Positions 4,845 through 6,326 of a DNA stretch of 6,326 nt are shown here, piece by piece. Made by a program: the position numbers and the translations under genes. Source of the stretch: Deltaproteobacteria bacterium (GTDB taxonomy: Bacteria > Desulfobacterota > SM23-61); contig JAOUFX010000191.1 of assembly GCA_029857975.1 (NCBI GenBank), positions 1 through 6,326 on the forward strand. Direction: 5' to 3'. Positions within the stretch are counted from its first letter, which is position 1. Each line of letters starts with the position of its first letter. Under the pieces are notes generated by a model that worked only from the letters and a program-made list of their open reading frames with translations, searched no databases and was not told the DNA's origin.

Positions 4845-4850
4845 ATTATA
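4845..4850 (-). promoter_or_regulatory. Possible -10 element just ahead of the selenoprotein gene
   Basis: The minus strand reads TATAAT directly after the outer end of the repeat arm (GCGTCC-TATAAT), and the ATG follows only 9 nt later. A promoter here would give an almost leaderless transcript, which would explain the lack of a ribosome site. There is no good -35, since that position falls in the CGCAGAT repeat units. Weak evidence. Confidence 0.25.
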
Positions 4851-4989
4851 GGACGCAGATGAACGCAGATTTTGAAAATAGAAAAAAAAGGACGACGGAT
4901 GGCCGGTACAGCACAACGGGCAACTGGCCATGGGCTACGGACAATCGACTCTATCTTTTTCTGCGTCTATTTGCGTGAATCTGTGTCCT
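4850..4989. repeat. Inverted-arm intergenic repeat, copy D (cstA-selenoprotein gap)
   Basis: The left arm reads AGGACGCAGATGAACGCAGA followed by TTTTGAAAATAG (from 4850). The right arm, read on the other strand from 4989, begins GGACACAGATTCACGCAAAT and continues AGACGCAGAAAAAGATAG to about 4950. The right arm again shows three 10-bp units. The interior (about 4885-4949) has a smaller ATGGCC/GGCCAT inverted pair (4899-4904 and 4926-4931). An ATG-started frame crossing it on the plus strand matches nothing recognisable and is taken as chance. The element fills most of the gap between the cstA terminator and the selenoprotein gene. Confidence 0.72.
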
Positions 4990-4994
4990 TAATT

Positions 4995-5030
4995 AAAAAG
5001 ACGGGAGAACCCTGGGTTGGTTCCCCCGTC
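4995..5030 (-). terminator. Rho-independent terminator of cstA
   Basis: On the minus strand GACGGGGGAACC (5019-5030) pairs with GGTTCTCCCGTC (5000-5011). This forms a 12-bp stem with one G-U wobble and a 7-nt loop, followed at once by TTTTTAATT (4995-4999 and on). It lies 13 bp after the cstA stop codon. It is a textbook intrinsic terminator and separates cstA from the selenoprotein unit. Confidence 0.92.
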
Positions 5031-5043
5031 GTCAGATATGATC

Positions 5044-6326
5044 CTACTTGGCGCTTCCTCCCGGTGCTGGAGCCGGAGCTCCCTCCCTCTTTTCACTGGT
5101 GAATTTGCTGATGGCCGCAAAGGCATCTTTGATCAAAACACCCGCGCAGAAGACCAGGAAGAGGGCGATCAAGCCGGTGAGCCAGTCGCCGATGGCCCGG
5201 TCTGTGGTAATGTTCGGCGTGATAAAGAAATGTTTGATCTGCCCGTAGGATATCCAGATGGCGGCAGCGATGGTGGTGACAAAGAGGAAAATGGAGGGGG
5301 CGAGAGTGAATTTGTAATTTTTCCTCTCGTAGGCCAGCCAGCAGGAGGCGATGAGCAAAGCCATGGAGGCTAACATCTGGTTAAACGCACCTCCGAGGAA
5401 CCAGAGGGTAGAAAGGACCCCGGTGAAGCAGAAAATGCCAAAGAGAATTAGGGTGAAGATGGTGGAAAAATGAACGTTTTTGAAGATGGGCCAGACCTCC
5501 CCAAGCACGTCGGCGCCGTAGAGCCGCATAAACCGTACCCCTAAGTGGATGAGCGTCAGGCCGATGATGGCAAACATAATGTTAGAAAAATCAAGGGCGC
5601 TACTTTCCGGAATTCCGACATTACCCAGAAAATTCGCTGCTCCCACAGAGAAGACCGCACCCGCGCCTTTCTTGAAAGCTGCGGCATATCCTTCGAAGCC
5701 TCCGAAGGCCGACACGGCGATGATCAAGGCCAGCATGCCCATGACCATCTCCAGGAGCATGGCGCCTCCGGAAACCGGCAACGTGTCGGTTTCTTTCTCA
5801 ATCATTCGCGCTGTGCCGGAGCTGCCTACCAAGGAGTGCCAGCCGGAGACCGCTCCGCACATGAGGGTGACGAAAAGCATCGGCCATAGCGGGTTATTTC
5901 CCCACCACCATCCCTTGAAGGCAGGGAAGTTGCCGAAAGAGGGGTTGCCGAAAAGAATTCCCAGACCAATTCCGATCATTCCGATGAATACTACCCAGAA
6001 ACCGAGGTAGTTGATGGGTTGAGCCCAGCGCCAGATGGGGAGGACCGCCCCTAAATAGCAGAATAACAGGACGGCGAGTACCCAGATAAACGTGGGTTGA
6101 TTGACGACCCCGAATATAATTGGGGGTTTGTCGCCGCCGCTGATGGCCTTGAAGAGATCCTGCACCGGGCCAAGGCTGGTAAGGTAGAAAATTCCGAAGA
6201 AGGTGATGAGCACGGTTACGACCGTGGTGGTGACGATACTCTGTTTCCATTTGTAAATCATCTGGCCGGTCAGAACGCCCATGAGAACCCAGATGATAAT
6301 CCCTAAGGGGGCCGTTGATTTGGTGA
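5044..6326 (-). CDS. cstA: Carbon starvation protein CstA family transporter, C-terminal part (5' end outside window)
   Basis: CstA-family proteins are inner-membrane carriers linked to uptake of pyruvate and peptides under carbon limitation. The frame is open to the window edge. About 426 residues are visible, and the ATG at 6280-6282 is internal: 14 codons upstream (including STAPLGIIIWVLMG across it) continue the family-like sequence. Roughly ten hydrophobic spans can be counted. The most telling segment, at 5785-5847, reads SGWHSLVGSSGTARMIEKET, followed by a GGAMLLEMVMGMLALI helix. It matches the family's conserved SGxHxLxxSGT...M/K block and the glutamate in the next helix. A long loop rich in Trp and Gly (about residues 113-131 from that Met) precedes it. 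The tail is short, polar and Ala/Pro-rich (APAPAPGGSAK). An intrinsic terminator follows. Substrate is not shown by sequence alone. Confidence 0.9.
   Translation of the reverse strand, partial: TKSTAPLGIIIWVLMGVLTGQMIYKWKQSIVTTTVVTVLITFFGIFYLTSLGPVQDLFKAISGGDKPPIIFGVVNQPTFIWVLAVLLFCYLGAVLPIWRWAQPINYLGFWVVFIGMIGIGLGILFGNPSFGNFPAFKGWWWGNNPLWPMLFVTLMCGAVSGWHSLVGSSGTARMIEKETDTLPVSGGAMLLEMVMGMLALIIAVSAFGGFEGYAAAFKKGAGAVFSVGAANFLGNVGIPESSALDFSNIMFAIIGLTLIHLGVRFMRLYGADVLGEVWPIFKNVHFSTIFTLILFGIFCFTGVLSTLWFLGGAFNQMLASMALLIASCWLAYERKNYKFTLAPSIFLFVTTIAAAIWISYGQIKHFFITPNITTDRAIGDWLTGLIALFLVFCAGVLIKDAFAAISKFTSEKREGAPAPAPGGSAK

Noticed and set aside
223..4989. The repeated CGCAGAT units as a CRISPR array
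   Set aside because: Units are 10 bp apart and arranged in inverted pairs at scattered gaps, with no regular 30-40 bp spacers and no cas genes.
4872..5102. Plus-strand frame across the cstA terminator and repeat copy D
   Set aside because: It is made of repeat arms, terminator stem and the complement of the cstA end. No coding features are visible.
6280..6282. ATG at 6280-6282 as the true start of the CstA-like gene
   Set aside because: The upstream codons to the window edge are open and continue the family-like sequence, and the protein would lack the N-terminal half of the transporter. The gene is cut by the window edge.

Overview
The window looks like a piece of a bacterial chromosome of medium GC content. 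Every convincing gene lies on the minus strand. The protein content, an apparent selenocysteine gene and the style of intergenic repeats suggest an anaerobic Desulfobacterota-like (deltaproteobacterial) organism. That placement is inference from general resemblance, not a database match.

Layout from right to left, which is the direction of transcription: (1) the C-terminal part of a CstA-type carbon-starvation/pyruvate transporter (5044 to beyond 6326), closed by a strong intrinsic terminator (about 4995-5030); (2) a two-gene unit made of a thioredoxin-fold protein whose CxxC motif reads UGA-P-S-C (4464-4835) and an unrecognised cysteine-containing protein (3951-4448); (3) asd, aspartate-semialdehyde dehydrogenase (2632-3657), overlapping by ATGA an ECF-transporter T component of the EcfT/CbiQ family (1832-2635); (4) cobO/btuR-type corrinoid adenosyltransferase (1074-1613); (5) rsmD, a 16S rRNA guanine-N2 methyltransferase starting at TTG (399-977), with a good promoter upstream, followed by the start of coaD (1-190, cut by the window edge).

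Four of the five longer intergenic gaps (191-398, 1614-1831, 3658-3950, 4836-5043) each hold a copy of one repeat family: two facing arms of about 30 bp that begin GGACRCAGAT and continue as CGCAGAT units at 10-bp spacing. The arms enclose a different interior each time. One interior carries a second, nested CATTGCGAG-type palindrome. A plain gene-only annotation would leave all of this blank.

The main finding is the probable selenoprotein. A standard gene caller would start it at an internal ATG (4763) and lose the active site. Reading through the in-frame TGA at 4779-4781 gives an intact 123-residue thioredoxin-like protein with Sec19-Pro-Ser-Cys22 and a downstream Arg-Tyr-Pro element like the thioredoxin cis-proline loop. 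A possible SECIS hairpin starts within the UGA. The gene after it, probably co-transcribed, encodes a protein with four cysteines and may be a partner.

Metabolically the window mixes housekeeping (RsmD, CoaD, Asd) with nutrient uptake (CstA, EcfT) and B12 activation (CobO). EcfT and CobO might share a cobalt/B12 theme, but EcfT is tied by translation to asd and no ATPase or S component is visible.
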